A DNA stretch of 64,000 nucleotides from Chrysomallon squamiferum (lineage: Eukaryota > Mollusca > Gastropoda > Neomphalida > Peltospiridae): contig CM022665.1 of the NCBI GenBank assembly GCA_012295275.1, positions 1,092,952 through 1,156,951 of the forward strand, in the 5' to 3' direction. Both the position numbers and the translations under genes were made by a program. Under the pieces are notes generated by a model, which made no database searches, was not told the DNA's origin, and saw only the letters and a list, made by a program, of their open reading frames with translations. Shown here piece by piece: positions 1 through 20,412 of the stretch; position 1 is the stretch's first letter; the number at the start of each line of letters is the position of its first letter.

Positions 1-1
1 A

Positions 2-6839
<6,838 letters not shown>

Positions 6840-9175
6840 CACAGTCATTTTTAGCTGAGCTCTTATCATTCATTTTGTAGCTCATTTTTTGTTTGGATTA
6901 CTTAAAACAACAAATTTTTAAAAGCTGTGATTCATTTTGAAATAATCATTTCAAGCTTGTTCAGATGTCTATAAAGTTTCCCAATCTACTTTTTTGTAGA
7001 TATTTTACTCTTTTATTACATTTTTTATTTTATTTTATTTTTTTTTTTTTTTGTCTTTTTTTGGCATATTAAATCTTTTTGTCTCTGATCAGAGTTTACA
7101 TTAAATTTCTGATCTGTATCTAAGCGTGCATGGTGAAAAACACTTAGTTTTACAAAAACTTCTGACTTGGGAGTGTTCTTTTTTCTTCTTTTTTTCACCC
7201 GTTGTTATGCTATACAGATGTTTCAGATAAAATTTGATGCTATTTTCAGCTCAGTTTTAAAAGGTACATCTTGTATTACTGTGGTGACACACATATTGAC
7301 ACCAGACACCAGTGTACATTGCACTTTAAGTTTTTTTTTTTTTTTTAAATGTAATGTATATATATATATAATGATTTTTTAGTGAGTAAAATTTTTGCTG
7401 AAAAACATCTTACTCATGCATGAAATGATAAATGCTTAAAAGGAGTTTTTTATAGTTTTTTTCAGTCTGCCATTTGTTACAATATGCTAGATGTATGTTT
7501 GAAATGAAAATTAAATTGGTTTATAAAAGTTTGTATTACTTTGGAGATAACACTGAACCAGTGTACTCTTTACCTGAGGCTTTTTTAAAAATATATTGTG
7601 TATATACAATGACTTATTTTTTTAATAACATTTTTGATAGAAAACAACTTACTCACATACAAATGCTAAAGTGAAAAAAATAAATGTTTTTTTTTGTTGT
7701 TTTTTTGCTATATGATTAAAATTGCAAAAGTAATACTGTAAACAGAAGTGAACAAAATTAAAAAGTAAAAATTCTAACAACGTACTGGAATTTTTTAGTC
7801 AAAAAAAAAAGCTGACAAAAGTTGTAAAATAACTTCCAATCCACAATTCAACTGCTTTCATTACAAAATGGGTTTGTATAATTGTGTAATTATTTATTTA
7901 TTTTTATATTTTTTAATTTTATTTAATATGCTAAGGATTTAGTATGAACAACTTAGTTTTCTTCTATTTATTATTTTAGTCTGCGAATTTGAACAAGTTT
8001 TCTGTTTGCTGATTAAAATGGTTAGCAGTTAAGCCATAATGTGCTGTATTTTTTTTTTTTTAAATAACAAAATGAAATTATAACATTTTGCAAAATATTT
8101 TTGGATACACCTCTTTCCTGTTTGATATTTAATGCTTGTGTGTGACCCTTGTTTTGTTTGTAGTATTCAGAAAATGTTGATGATGTTTGGATTGTTTTAA
8201 TTATACAAAATATATAGTCAACAGTAACCTTATATAGATAGGTAAAAGGTTATTACTACATTTATTTTATTGTTTGTGTTTTTTTGCTTTTAAAATGTTT
8301 CATTAGAAGTCGTTTATGAACTGTGATTTCTTTTGTATAAATAGTAGTGATACAGAACTGAACTGGATTTTATAACAAAACTGATTTGATATGTAATGAA
8401 ACAATACAGCTTTTTATAAATTAGGTTGAACTATTTTGAGTAATAATAATAATAAGCATTAAGTGAGCATGTATTATGTAAAATTATCAGCAGTGTAATA
8501 TATTTGATGACAATATGATTTCAAACATGAGATCTGTAAATTTCATCATTAATTGCAGATTTACACAGAGGCAAAATGAGAAGTATTAATTTAACAATAG
8601 TAATCAAATAATGAAAACAAAGAAAGAAAAAATGTATGATTAACAGCATGCATCTGACTGAATCAGTAACTTTTTAAAACATAAATGAATGAATTTTCAA
8701 AAACAACATATTTGTCAGTCTTTAATCTGTTTCATATTTTATTTGCCAGACTTTAGGAGCTAGAGTGCTTTTAAAACAACATATTTAATTTTCTTTATTA
8801 GATGTGTGTTATTTTGTAATAATTATTAAGGTGATATTGCCTGATTAGTCATTTTTATATTGATATTTTGAAATATACCCTGAGCTGTAGCTTAGATTTG
8901 TATTTTTAAACTTATAATACTTTGTCAGAATTAGTGTTATTTAGTTGTTCAGTGTAATAAGTTAAAAATTCACATTCACTTTACCTTGATTTCATTTAGA
9001 TATGTGTGAAATGTGATTTGTGAAATTATTTTAAGATCTTTTTTTAGAATCATATGGGGGAATAAGGTGTATAGCATAAACATCATGCATAATAATAATA
9101 TGGAATTTTGTGTTTTTGTAAATAGAATAGCATACCTTAATAACATATTTAATAAAAATGTTTCATAGTAAATTT
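6840..9175 (+). other. putative taxilin 3' UTR with polyadenylation signal
   Basis: The sequence after the taxilin stop is AT-rich with T-runs and no further coding exons. The best poly(A) signal I see is AATAAA at 9151-9156, followed by a GT-rich stretch (TGATGTCTGTTGTTGC) from about 9176. The UTR end is inferred; earlier AATAAA-like hexamers (for example near 7679) could be used instead. Confidence 0.4.
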
Positions 9176-9179
9176 GATG

Positions 9180-11204
9180 TCTGTTGTTGCTAATTTTCAG
9201 TTAAAACAGAATCCATATTTTCCCCTGTCAGCAATTGAACAGTTGCTGTTTGCAAAGTTAGTCAAGTGATCTTGTCTTCATCTTAATAATTACAGTTGTA
9301 CAAAACTACAAGAAGGTAGTTTATGGTATGTTTGTTTTGTGTGTTTTTACATTATTTCCTGCCATTCCAGTAGAATGACACTTAATCCTTTTTATTTATG
9401 AGCTTTGTATTTCCCCAGGACATACATATCTGCTGGTCTTTGTGTAGGAAAATTCACAATGCTATATTGTATCATTACTTTGCAGGAAAAAATTATAATA
9501 ATTAAATAACTGAATAATAATATTATTAAATTAATAAATAGTAAGTAATTTGCAAAAACAATACATTAAATAATCAAATGTTACTGGCTATTAGATGTCA
9601 AACGTGGTCTTTAAATAATAATCTGGCTAAAACCCATTTACATATTTCACGACACCTTGATGAACCTTTCTATAAACCAGATAGTCGTGAGACGTGGGGA
9701 ATCAATGTGGAGCATTAACCCTGCTATCGATCACGCTACGCACGCATGCTGTGACTAAGCTTTTATGATTTAAGACTACTGTGAAATCAGTGATGAGTTC
9801 ATTTTATTTATTATATATATATATAATGTAGAGACAGTAAAAACGGGAACAATACTGAAAGATGATACGGCAGATACGACGGGTGCTCGGGCGCCACTAA
9901 CACGTTACTGTTAAAGTCAGAGAAGCTGTCCTTTAAGAGTGAATACAAAATTTTCGTCTGTCTTTGATTATTATCCGTGAGAAATATTACGATGGCCAGA
10001 CTGTAAATTCTTTATTTTTGTCTAAAAGATGGGTGTTACGTGTTCAGACCGGTGCATTTTCTGAATTTACTGTATTTAAAATCCTAATTTATATTATCCT
10101 GTTATTATTCTTGATAATAACTGCTTGTATGTCGAGACAACAAAGACAGGAAAAATTCAGGATAAAAGTGTCGCATTTAAAACTATTTGTAAGAGAGAGA
10201 AAAAAAAAAATAACGCTATTTCTATTTGTATAGTAAAAGTGAGGAATGTACTGAATGAAGTTGCTGTGTTCAAGACAGTTTCCCTTTAGGCGTTACTCCT
10301 CCAGACAAAGATGACTTCTATTTGTCAGAAATAAAACAAATGATTGTGCCACGACTGTCACTCATCAACATCCTGCTTGTACGAAAAAGACCACTGCGAA
10401 TAAAACGTTTCCATTAATCATGTAGTTTTTAAGACAATAAAGGTTCATTCTTGATACATAGGTCACCGCTTTTGACTGAGAGGACAGTTAGAAAATGTGA
10501 CGCATCAAAACGGGTAAATAATTTACTTTCTGTTAACCCGAGACGGAAGAAAAAAATATAAATGTTTGGTTTTCTTAAGGACAAACAACGTAATTTTTTC
10601 AAAATACAGTTATACTGCGTCATGCATATGACTAAGGACTTTACAGATACAATGATAAATAAAAGAAAACAAGAAAGATATGAATATTTACAATATACAC
10701 GGTGATCTTTATTATAAATTTAGGCAGATAGTGTTTTATAAAAACAACAGCAACAATATAAGAATTTAAATTTTTCCTTCACGATTTTTCCTTCATGTTA
10801 GTATATGAACAGTTGGTCTAATAAAGAAAAAAGAAAACTGAACATGCAAAGAGTGTCAGAGAAAATCATTGAAATTGATATTTTATTAGTAGTTTTTCTT
10901 TCGACTTTCCATCAAAAAAAAATTAACATTTATGCATGCATATTTTATACAAAACTATTTCTGTTGGTCACGTACGTTTTAAAGTATTAATAGATATCAT
11001 TATTCAGTATTTTTTATAACAGGCTGCATTTTTACTATGTTCTCTCACTGATTACCAGCATAATACTGTATTATAGCTTCTTATTTCAGAACTCTCATGG
11101 AAATGCTTAAAATTCTGGTTAAACGAAATTTACAATATTGTGGCCATAAACTGTTCAATACTTTAAACGTCTGTTAATTCCATATGCTTACAGAAGCATA
11201 CCAA

Positions 11205-11259
<55 letters not shown>

Positions 11260-11476
11260 CTTAAATATTGAAATATAAGTAAACATATTTTTAGTATTAA
11301 TATGTCTTGATAATATATTGATAATATGATAGCTGATTAAAATACATTTAAAATACAAATAATAGTTAAAATGCAAAGAAAAAGGTGTTACTTCTTCAGC
11401 TTTCCGGTAAAGTAATAAATTTATCTCCGTACAAATGTATTGCGTTTAACCCCCTACATGTGTATCGTATTTCAGT

Positions 11477-11514
<38 letters not shown>

Positions 11515-11825
11515 AATGGTGTTATCCTTGTTTACCTTTATTATGAAAAAAATATATATGTTGCGAAAGATTCATAAATGTTCATTTCTTTCTCCTGCAT
11601 ATAATACATGACATCAAAATTAGTATTATACGCTGATATATTTGTTAAAATAAACAGTATTCAAATGAAAGGAAAACTGTATTTTCACTCTGACCACATT
11701 CGATTCGTGATCTGTTCCCCACTCATTTATATTAAAAAATAATAATAATAATAAATTTTAAAACAGAAGATGCATCATAGATATAAAATGTTTGTAAATT
11801 TCAAAGTCACCAATATGGTGCTTTC
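9180..11825. other. intergenic spacer between taxilin and SLC34 genes
   Basis: No exon, RNA gene or transposon could be recognised. It holds a (CA)n tract at 11206-11256 and a (TTTA)n tract near 11479-11512. The two flanking genes converge here. The left part may include taxilin UTR and the right edge the 3' UTR of the minus-strand SLC34 gene. Confidence 0.6.
11206..11256. repeat. (CA)n microsatellite
   Basis: About 25 uninterrupted CA units followed by CTCTC. The cysteine/valine ORF across it on the minus strand is a repeat artefact. Confidence 0.95.
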
Positions 11826-14800
11826 TTACAATGGGGTATTTTCCTCATATTTTTGCATAGAGTTAATTGTCTTTGTAGGTACAATATCCGCAGTGTCCAT
11901 TTTTTCGTTTTTAAATCTTGAACAACATTTGCACATTACTTTTTGCATCACCCTATCGACAGGATCCAGCGATCGCATAAATTCAGGGAGAAATTTCCAG
12001 TTCCGTAATTTTTTAGGCAAGACACTAGGCTTCTTGCGCTGAAGAACTTTGATTACACCCACGATAATAGCCAGTACGGCAATGGGGACTAAGACGCCTG
12101 CCAAAGCTTCTGTCCCAGCTATGGAAAGGCCAAATACAAAGCCAGGAAGTACGAAGAACAAAATCAGAAGGTACAAAATAGCAAACCAGCGATATTTTGC
12201 CGTTTCATTACCAAGAAATTTAGCAATTCCGATAGGAAATCTAAGAAAAGGTATTGGGTAGAAGAGAATGATGCCAGAGATATTGAAAAACAGGTGGCAG
12301 AATGCAACCTGAAGGGAATCTGCAATAGTATCGGCAGGCTGGGCCATTGCAGCAAGGATACCTGTGGTGGTCGTGCCAATATTAGCACCAAGAGTCAAAG
12401 GATACATCCTGTCAATCTCTATGACGCCGATCCCTACAAGAGGTGTCAGCGTTGACGTGAAGATGGAACTGCTCTGGACGAGGATAGTGAGTCCAGCGCC
12501 TATAAGAATGGCTATGTAGCCGGTGAGACCAGACATGTAGCCAGGAAAATCAGCATTGATGAATGTCTTGATGATAATTGCAATCTGGCCTCGGAGAAGT
12601 TTGTTCAGAAGTTTGACGATACAGATTAAACAAATGCAAAGAATCAGGAGCGATATCACTAGCATAATGGCGCCTATTGCCTCATCACTCAGTTTGTATG
12701 CCAGTGGTTTAAACCAATACTCGCCTGTAAATTAAAAATATAAATATAAAGTAAATATTTTTGATGACCCAAACAGACATATTTCATTAGAACAGAACGA
12801 AAATTTAAAATTACTATTTGTCAGATTATATCGACAACCACTAGTGGCGTCGAAAAATACCCCATTGTTTAGATACATAAATGGAGTTTAACAGATTATT
12901 AACATATTAGTAAAAAGAAAAAGAAATAAATAATATAAAATTAATAAAATAACAGATATTAAAAATAACAAATGCATTAATACTATAATAATTTCATAAA
13001 CGTCTTAAATTAAACTAATTCAGCATCATCATTCTTCATATCTCATTTATCAGTTGTGCTTATTCCGGTAACTTCAGCTGATGAATAGTCTGGTTTATTG
13101 TTGTCAAGAAAGATTTTAATAAATTATGCAGACACATAGATATAAAATAAAATAAATAAATAATAATAATAAATAAATAAAATGAATGGAAACTCTTACA
13201 TGGTTTTAGACACTGCGTCTCGTTCTGTATCCAGACAGCACAGCTGAATTCTTCCGTCTCTTTGCTGCTGTTGGCACTCATCTTAGTGTAGTTCCAGGCT
13301 GAAGTCATACAATTTTGTCCTCCATCTTGACATGTTGTCCAGTTTTGGCATACAGAAGCCTTTTCTGTGATAGTGAAGTTTCTCTCTTCACTGAGCCAGC
13401 TAAAAGTATCCCTGGAGTGTTTGCAACAGGATTCAGTATTTGCTTTCGACTCGCATACAAACTTCTCGTATATTCCTTGTGGTGTAGTTTGGGATTCCCA
13501 AAATTCGGTCATGCATGCTGGTTTTTTAACGCAGGTAGGCAGATCTCCAAAGCAGAACTCTGCTTTCTGTTCGTAGCTGGCGCCAGTGTTCCACGACTTG
13601 GACACAGATTCCACTTTAGTCGTGCAGCATGACGAGGGCGATTCTTTATCACAGCAGAGTTTCATCATGCTCTTAGCGTTATGTATTTCCGTCCCTGTAG
13701 CGATGTCCGTGATAATATTCTTGTCAATCTGTTGAAGAAAGAAGTTACAATAGTAGAAAAATAGTTTGCAAAAATAACAACAAATGTAATAATAATAATA
13801 ATAATAAATAAATCAATCAATAAATAAATTATCGCTTTGTAACATAGATTTCCATAGATTTAAATTAATCAGTGTCAAGGTTTTAACACTGAAAATTAAT
13901 TGAATAATTTTGATAAAAACTATGTTGATTGTTACAAGTTACAGAATAAAATATTCACTCAAAGAATAAAAACCTTAAACGTGTATAATGTTGTAGAAAA
14001 TAAGTAAGACGTAATTTTCTTAATTCAACAGCCAGTTCTCGATCAACGAACCTGAATGATGAGTTCTGTGAATGGTTTAGTAATGACTTTGAGCAGCTCC
14101 TTTTTGGCTCCCTTATTCTGCTGCAGATGCATGCTGTTTACAATAGCTTCACTCAAATGGAAAAGATAACCTGCAAGGAATATCAATTTTAGCATTATTA
14201 CTTTTTCTCTGCCTATTTTATCCATTAAAGCTTTGCGTAGTCTGATATTTAATAAATAAATAAATAAATAAATAAATGAGAACAGAATTACACTAACCTG
14301 ATACGATCTCCAGTGGAAGAAGAATAAAGACAGAAAGCCAGTTGAACATGTCATGAACCGTGGCCCCAGCGAAAGCTCTCCTGAAATCACCCTTGTTGAC
14401 AATCTGACCAAGAGCAACAATTGTGTTAGTGACTGATGTGCCGATGTTCGCTCCCATAACCATTGGAATAGATGATCGAATATCCAAAACTGAAGAAATA
14501 GAAAAATAAGTAAATGAAAGCATGAGTGACATGCAGATTTGTTTTCTTTCTTCTTGATTTTTATTTTTTATTTTTTATTTTTTATTTTTTATTTTTTATT
14601 TTTTATTTTTTATTTTTAATACTGCAGCTTTTTTTTCTATTACTCTTGAATATGCGTTCCTGCGTGAAACTTACAGAGGAAATTGTATAAAACTTACGTC
14701 CACCGCCAACCATGCTGATGATGAGAGAAGTCGATGTGGATGAACTCTGGACCAGAACAGTGACGAGAATGCCGATCATGAGTCCAGCCACTGGATTGTG

Positions 14801-15831
14801 AAGAATTTTATTTTGTTGAAATACACGTCCAGCCTGCTTCCCTGAAACCGAGCAATCATCAGTTAGATATACTTACACAGTACACGGCAGATTGTAAAAG
14901 TAATATATAACAATACAAAAATTAATAATAGCAGCAATAATAACAACAATTTATAATAACAATAATGATAATAATGGTATGATGTAAATACTTAAATACA
15001 ACTACTTTGTGATGCATATTGACATGTATCTGTATAGAGAAGATACAGTAGTATATATCGTTTCATATAAAGGAAATACCATGATTTTTGATAAATCAGT
15101 TGTGAAGCACTTGGTGAAACGGGAAATGGTATAATGAGCGCTGCAAGGAACATTAACAGTAATAATAGCAGTAGTAATAAAAATAGCTGAGAACATTACC
15201 TCCCAGTAGTTTGAACGCTGTACTGAGAAAATCCAGTGAACAGATGAACATGTACAGCAACCCCAGAATAAGACTAATTCCCAAGACATATTTCGACAGA
15301 CGACGAAACTTTCCCATACAAGTGAGATCTGTAAACAGAAAAATCAAAGGCCATTTCGTGATGTGCATTAATAAAAAGAAAATATTCATGCACGATAGCA
15401 GTGAAAGGTAATAAAAATTACGAAAATATTACATGACAATGAATTATAGCTTTTTATTTTTCTATTATTATACAGTAATGGATTATGCAAATTGAAGAAA
15501 AATTTGGTTAGAATAGCGAAATGAACAGTAAAATGATGTAAAGGTATAGCAATTGAATGATCTTTAGTATAGCAACGTAGTATTCGAAATGAATAATAGC
15601 AAGATGGCATGTTTTTACCTGCCCAGGCTTTTTCTGATACTTCAAATACCGTCACTTTCCATGGATCTTCTTCTTCTTCTTCTTTGGTCGCTCCCACTGT
15701 AGCACCGTTCGATTCAACAGTAACCGCATGTTGCTGAAAATACAGCGTGCATGTAAAATTATCTGCGTATGTTAACACAGAATTAATAAGTGAAATGTGC
15801 TGATTGTCTTTCAGATACTGTAATAAAAAGT

Positions 15832-15870
<39 letters not shown>

Positions 15871-16088
15871 TTATTTAATCGGCACAATAATTGGCATGGC
15901 ATCGTTTGATAATTATTATTACTTATCATGTTAAGTTTTGTCGTTGTGGTCATTATCAGAACAATAAACTTATGTTTCAGATATTATTTATTTATTATTT
16001 ATTTATTCATTCATTCATTCATTTTAAAAGTGTATTACATATTGGCGTGGCGTTGTATGAAGATATGTTTTCCTTCTTTTTTTTCTCT

Positions 16089-16123
<35 letters not shown>

Positions 16124-19100
16124 CTTTGACTAAGTTGCATAATAAATGTACCAGGATGTCATTTAATTTCGAGACAAAACGTGTCATTCTATTTTTATAG
16201 TTTCCTTCAGTTTGACCTTTCAGCTGCATCCTGAAACCTTTGACCAACTAAATTCAAAATTTCTGAAGTTATTTCCTTTTCTTGTCTTCAGTTTTATTCT
16301 CTATTACTTTTTTTTCTATTATGTTTGATTAAACAGACATAAATCAGTGTGAAATGTTAAAGATGGATGAGTCATCCCACGTAATAAACTTGTCATAACA
16401 TTTCATATCCTAAAGGCATTATGCATATTTACACCTGTCTAATTTATTAAATTCATGGTTTGGCGTTTCAAAATAAACTAAGAAATAAAGAGAGGTAGAG
16501 AGAGATGTAGACCGACTGGCAGACAAACCAAGAGCAGCCAGATAGATAAAGTATTTAAAAAAAGACATCCAGAAGAAGATTCAACGATGAGTGCACAAAC
16601 TACAGAAGGCTGTTTTAAATAAATATTTTGTATTAAATATAGTTGATATTCATTTGTATTCGTTTACTGCTACATTAATGTTCGTGTAACTTCATATTTA
16701 GAGCAATTTGTTTATTCATACGTATAAACATTTAAATACATATGTACATTATGCTTGTTATTTATATATTTTATTAGTATTAAATTTTAAAAAAAAATTC
16801 TTTCTTTTTCTTTTTTTCCTTTCTTTTTAGGTCTTTTATTTTTATAAAATATATAATTTGAAAAGTACTTTGAAATTATCTCCCGAAGGATTAAACGCTA
16901 ACGTAATTGTGCCATTAGTTTCGAATTCACATAAGCCAAATACAGTACTGCTAGTTATTACGTTCTGCGGTGAGTTGTAGTTAAAAACAGTGAGGTGTGA
17001 AGTGTAAACGACGTGGGAGACTCTACTACTAGATTTCCTCACGTGGCTGTTTTGCCAGGCTGATCACTGATGATTTGTTTCAGTTGATCACAATCCGTTC
17101 TGCTCCAGAAAAGTGGTTGTAACAAACCGTTGTTAACTAGTTGGTTCCATACTTACAGATTATCGAGGTTTCTATGTTAATCTGCTGTGAAGCAAGTGAT
17201 AGTAAGGGTATGATGTTACTCTAAGGTTTCTAGGGTTTTACTGTTTTAAATATTCATAGTATTCACAATACTTCGAATTTAGATAGCGTCTTGTTCAACA
17301 AAAATTACAACTTCATTTCAGAGCAGTATCAAATTTTGCTTATTTGTCGTATCCGTAGTTATTGCTTCTTTTTTTCTCTTCTATAGCTTGCTGGTAAGTG
17401 GTTGTACGAACAACAGCTTGTATTGAAATATTAACTATCAATCTTAATTGAAATCTGTAATTTATTATTATTATTCGTCGTCTTCATCTTCATTTCTATT
17501 GTTTGTTGATTGTTATCACTGAAGAGAAATAAACTTCAAACAATATTTCAATCAGGCGATCGTACTGAAAACATTCGCCACAAGCGCGACCTTTCAATAA
17601 ACGACAAGGTAACATTAGCAAGTGTACGCTTCTCCCGAGGACATTCTGTTGGTTAAGGCAGTGGGATTTTCATTGCTATCTGCAAAGCTAGTTGGCTGCA
17701 AGCGTTGTTTACACAGGATAAAGTGTGAAAAAAAAGTCAGTCACATATCAGTGAAAATATTTCACTGAGTGCGCACACACCGCATAAAAAACAAAGTTTC
17801 GTCGCAGGATTATTCTGCTTAGTATTTTCAGAACTCAAATAAATCAATAAAAACGCGAGCACGAACAAAAAACAAAATATACTGTTCTTTTCTAAATATA
17901 GCATGCAGTTTAAAAATATTAAAAAGACATGTATAAATACTGAATTAGACTTTTTGTATATAACGGAAATAAGATAGATTAATATATGTGTGTATTGTAT
18001 ATAATGGGAATAAGATAGTTCAATATATATATATATATATATATACTGAATTAGTGTGTATTGTATATAATGGGAATAAGATAGTTCAATATATATATAT
18101 ATATATATACTGAATTAGACTCATTGTATATAATGGGAATAAGATAGAATATATTCATTTTAAATAATGAATTAAATGTATTACCATTTAATGGCAAACT
18201 ACTTAGCCTTTAATGCAGTCAGGAGTTGTCATTGAGCTTCTAATTTATTATGTAAGAGTTCAACATGCTGTCGAAACAAACGAGTTTTGTGTTGTTTACA
18301 CATTGTTATAACAGTGATACGTTTTTAAAAAGTTACCTTTTGAGAAGCTTTTAACAGCTGTTGTTTTATGTCGGCTCGGTGTTAAAAAAACATGACTACT
18401 CTTTGAATACGCTAATTTAATGAAAAGCTAAGGAGCTTTGAACTAATTAGTGAGAAGAAATATATTTAATTATATAGTAAGTCTGACATACATTTTATTA
18501 TAAATGTGTGTATGCGGAGTGGGGTTGGGGTGTATCTACGTTTGTATGTATGCATCTATATATTTGTATATACATGTATATGTAATATACTAAATAATAT
18601 TTTTTTTCAAAAGCTTACCTTTTGCGCCTCTTCATCATTGTCGAAACCAATGTTTACTGTTCCTTTTTCAGTGTCCTGAAGTACATAAGGTGACATGTTA
18701 TATTTCCAATAAAATGAAATAATTAATCTCCAAAGCGCAATGAAAATTAATATTTGCTTTTAACGAAAGATTTTAACATAATTTTTATATATGTTTCTGT
18801 GAATGCAGTTTAACCATTGCTCTGTCATTTATGACAATCTAGCTAGACTTGAAAACCCGTTTGAGAAATGTTCCGTTGTTTTCACCTTCATAAATAACTG
18901 GGTTAATGTCATTCGTTGCGTAAGAGATTGATGAGCGGCCACGTTTACAAAGAAAAAATTCTACTGCTGATATGACGTTTGACGCCTATATATAATAAAT
19001 GAATAATTAACCTCTACGGGGACTCAGTGAAAAAAGTACAAAGTTTGTTCTACAGAAAAGGTAAACCTATGCTTATAATCTGATGATAATTTCAAACGTA

Positions 19101-20008
19101 CACCATGCTACAAGGCCAAAATACTTATATAACAGACTAGAATTTATTAATAACTTTTTCATGACTGATGAGGTGAGAGGTCGTGCCCACGCCAGGCCTG
19201 TCAGTACTTTAATGGAAACGTTGACACAGTGCAATGTTGTATCTAAGAAGTTTGTCATTGGAGTCAAAGACATATTTCGAAAAAAGACTTTTTTGAAGCA
19301 GCTGGACTTTAATATTAGTTTAAAGAACGGCGGGGACCTTTTATTTATATATGCAATCTTCTTTTTCTGAATTATCACGTATACACAAACCGTATATATA
19401 TGTATGTATGTATGTATACATGTATATCGAATTCAAAAAGTAGATTGCACGAAGATTTAAAATTCTGAAATAGCGTGATTACATTTTTGAGAGTTAATTT
19501 AAATTTTTGCCTATAACGGCATACAAAGTTAATTCATGATCAAGGTCGATATTTAGTTTCTCTTATATCCGTAGACGGTAAAATAATTGTACTGGATTAA
19601 GTCCAAGTTTCATGTCAACAGATAAACATAAAGATATCGAAGAAAAAAAGAGACCGATATAAAATGACTCATGCGATACAATCCGTTATAGCTGCCGGCA
19701 GGGTACGTTAGCACCGGAGAATAAAAATATATTAAAAACAAGTGTGAATATATTACTAGACAAAACGTTTCTTTTATAAGCAATAAATACCTCACTGATT
19801 TGCACAACAGATTAATTTTTATTAAGTAGTGGGCCTTTAAATGTAACTGTTTAACTGTCTGGTCTTTGGCTGTCCATTTTATGATATATGTTTGCTCATC
19901 TGTGTGCTATCTCTGTTTCTTTTTCATTTTTCTATCTATTTGTAATTGGTTGTCTATAAACATGGCTGTTTTTGCTGGAACTACTACTACTACTACCACT
20001 ACTACTAG

Positions 20009-20048
<40 letters not shown>

Positions 20049-20372
20049 GCTGCTGCTGCTACTGCTTCTTCTTTTTAAAATTTATTTAGGTCCTCGTGTA
20101 CATGTACCCAAACGGATTTTCACCCACTTTTAAAAAAAAAAAAAAAAAAAAAAAATTCCACTTTATTGAAAATGTCACATAGACGACGACAACGAATTTT
20201 GTCAAAGAAAAAAATAAAGCTGCCGAAATGAACTATAATCTTACAAGCACCTATTTATACAGCTTGAATGTTAACTTAGATCGTGTCAACCTAGGCTGTA
20301 ACTTTACTAAAACTTTAACTGCTCGTCGCTAAAACAAACAATGAAACTAGAAAAGAAATAAAAACTAGTCAG

Positions 20373-20412
<40 letters not shown>

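Noticed and set aside
13315-13632. Plus-strand ORF of 105 residues
   Set aside because: Antisense shadow of the SLC34 loop exon.
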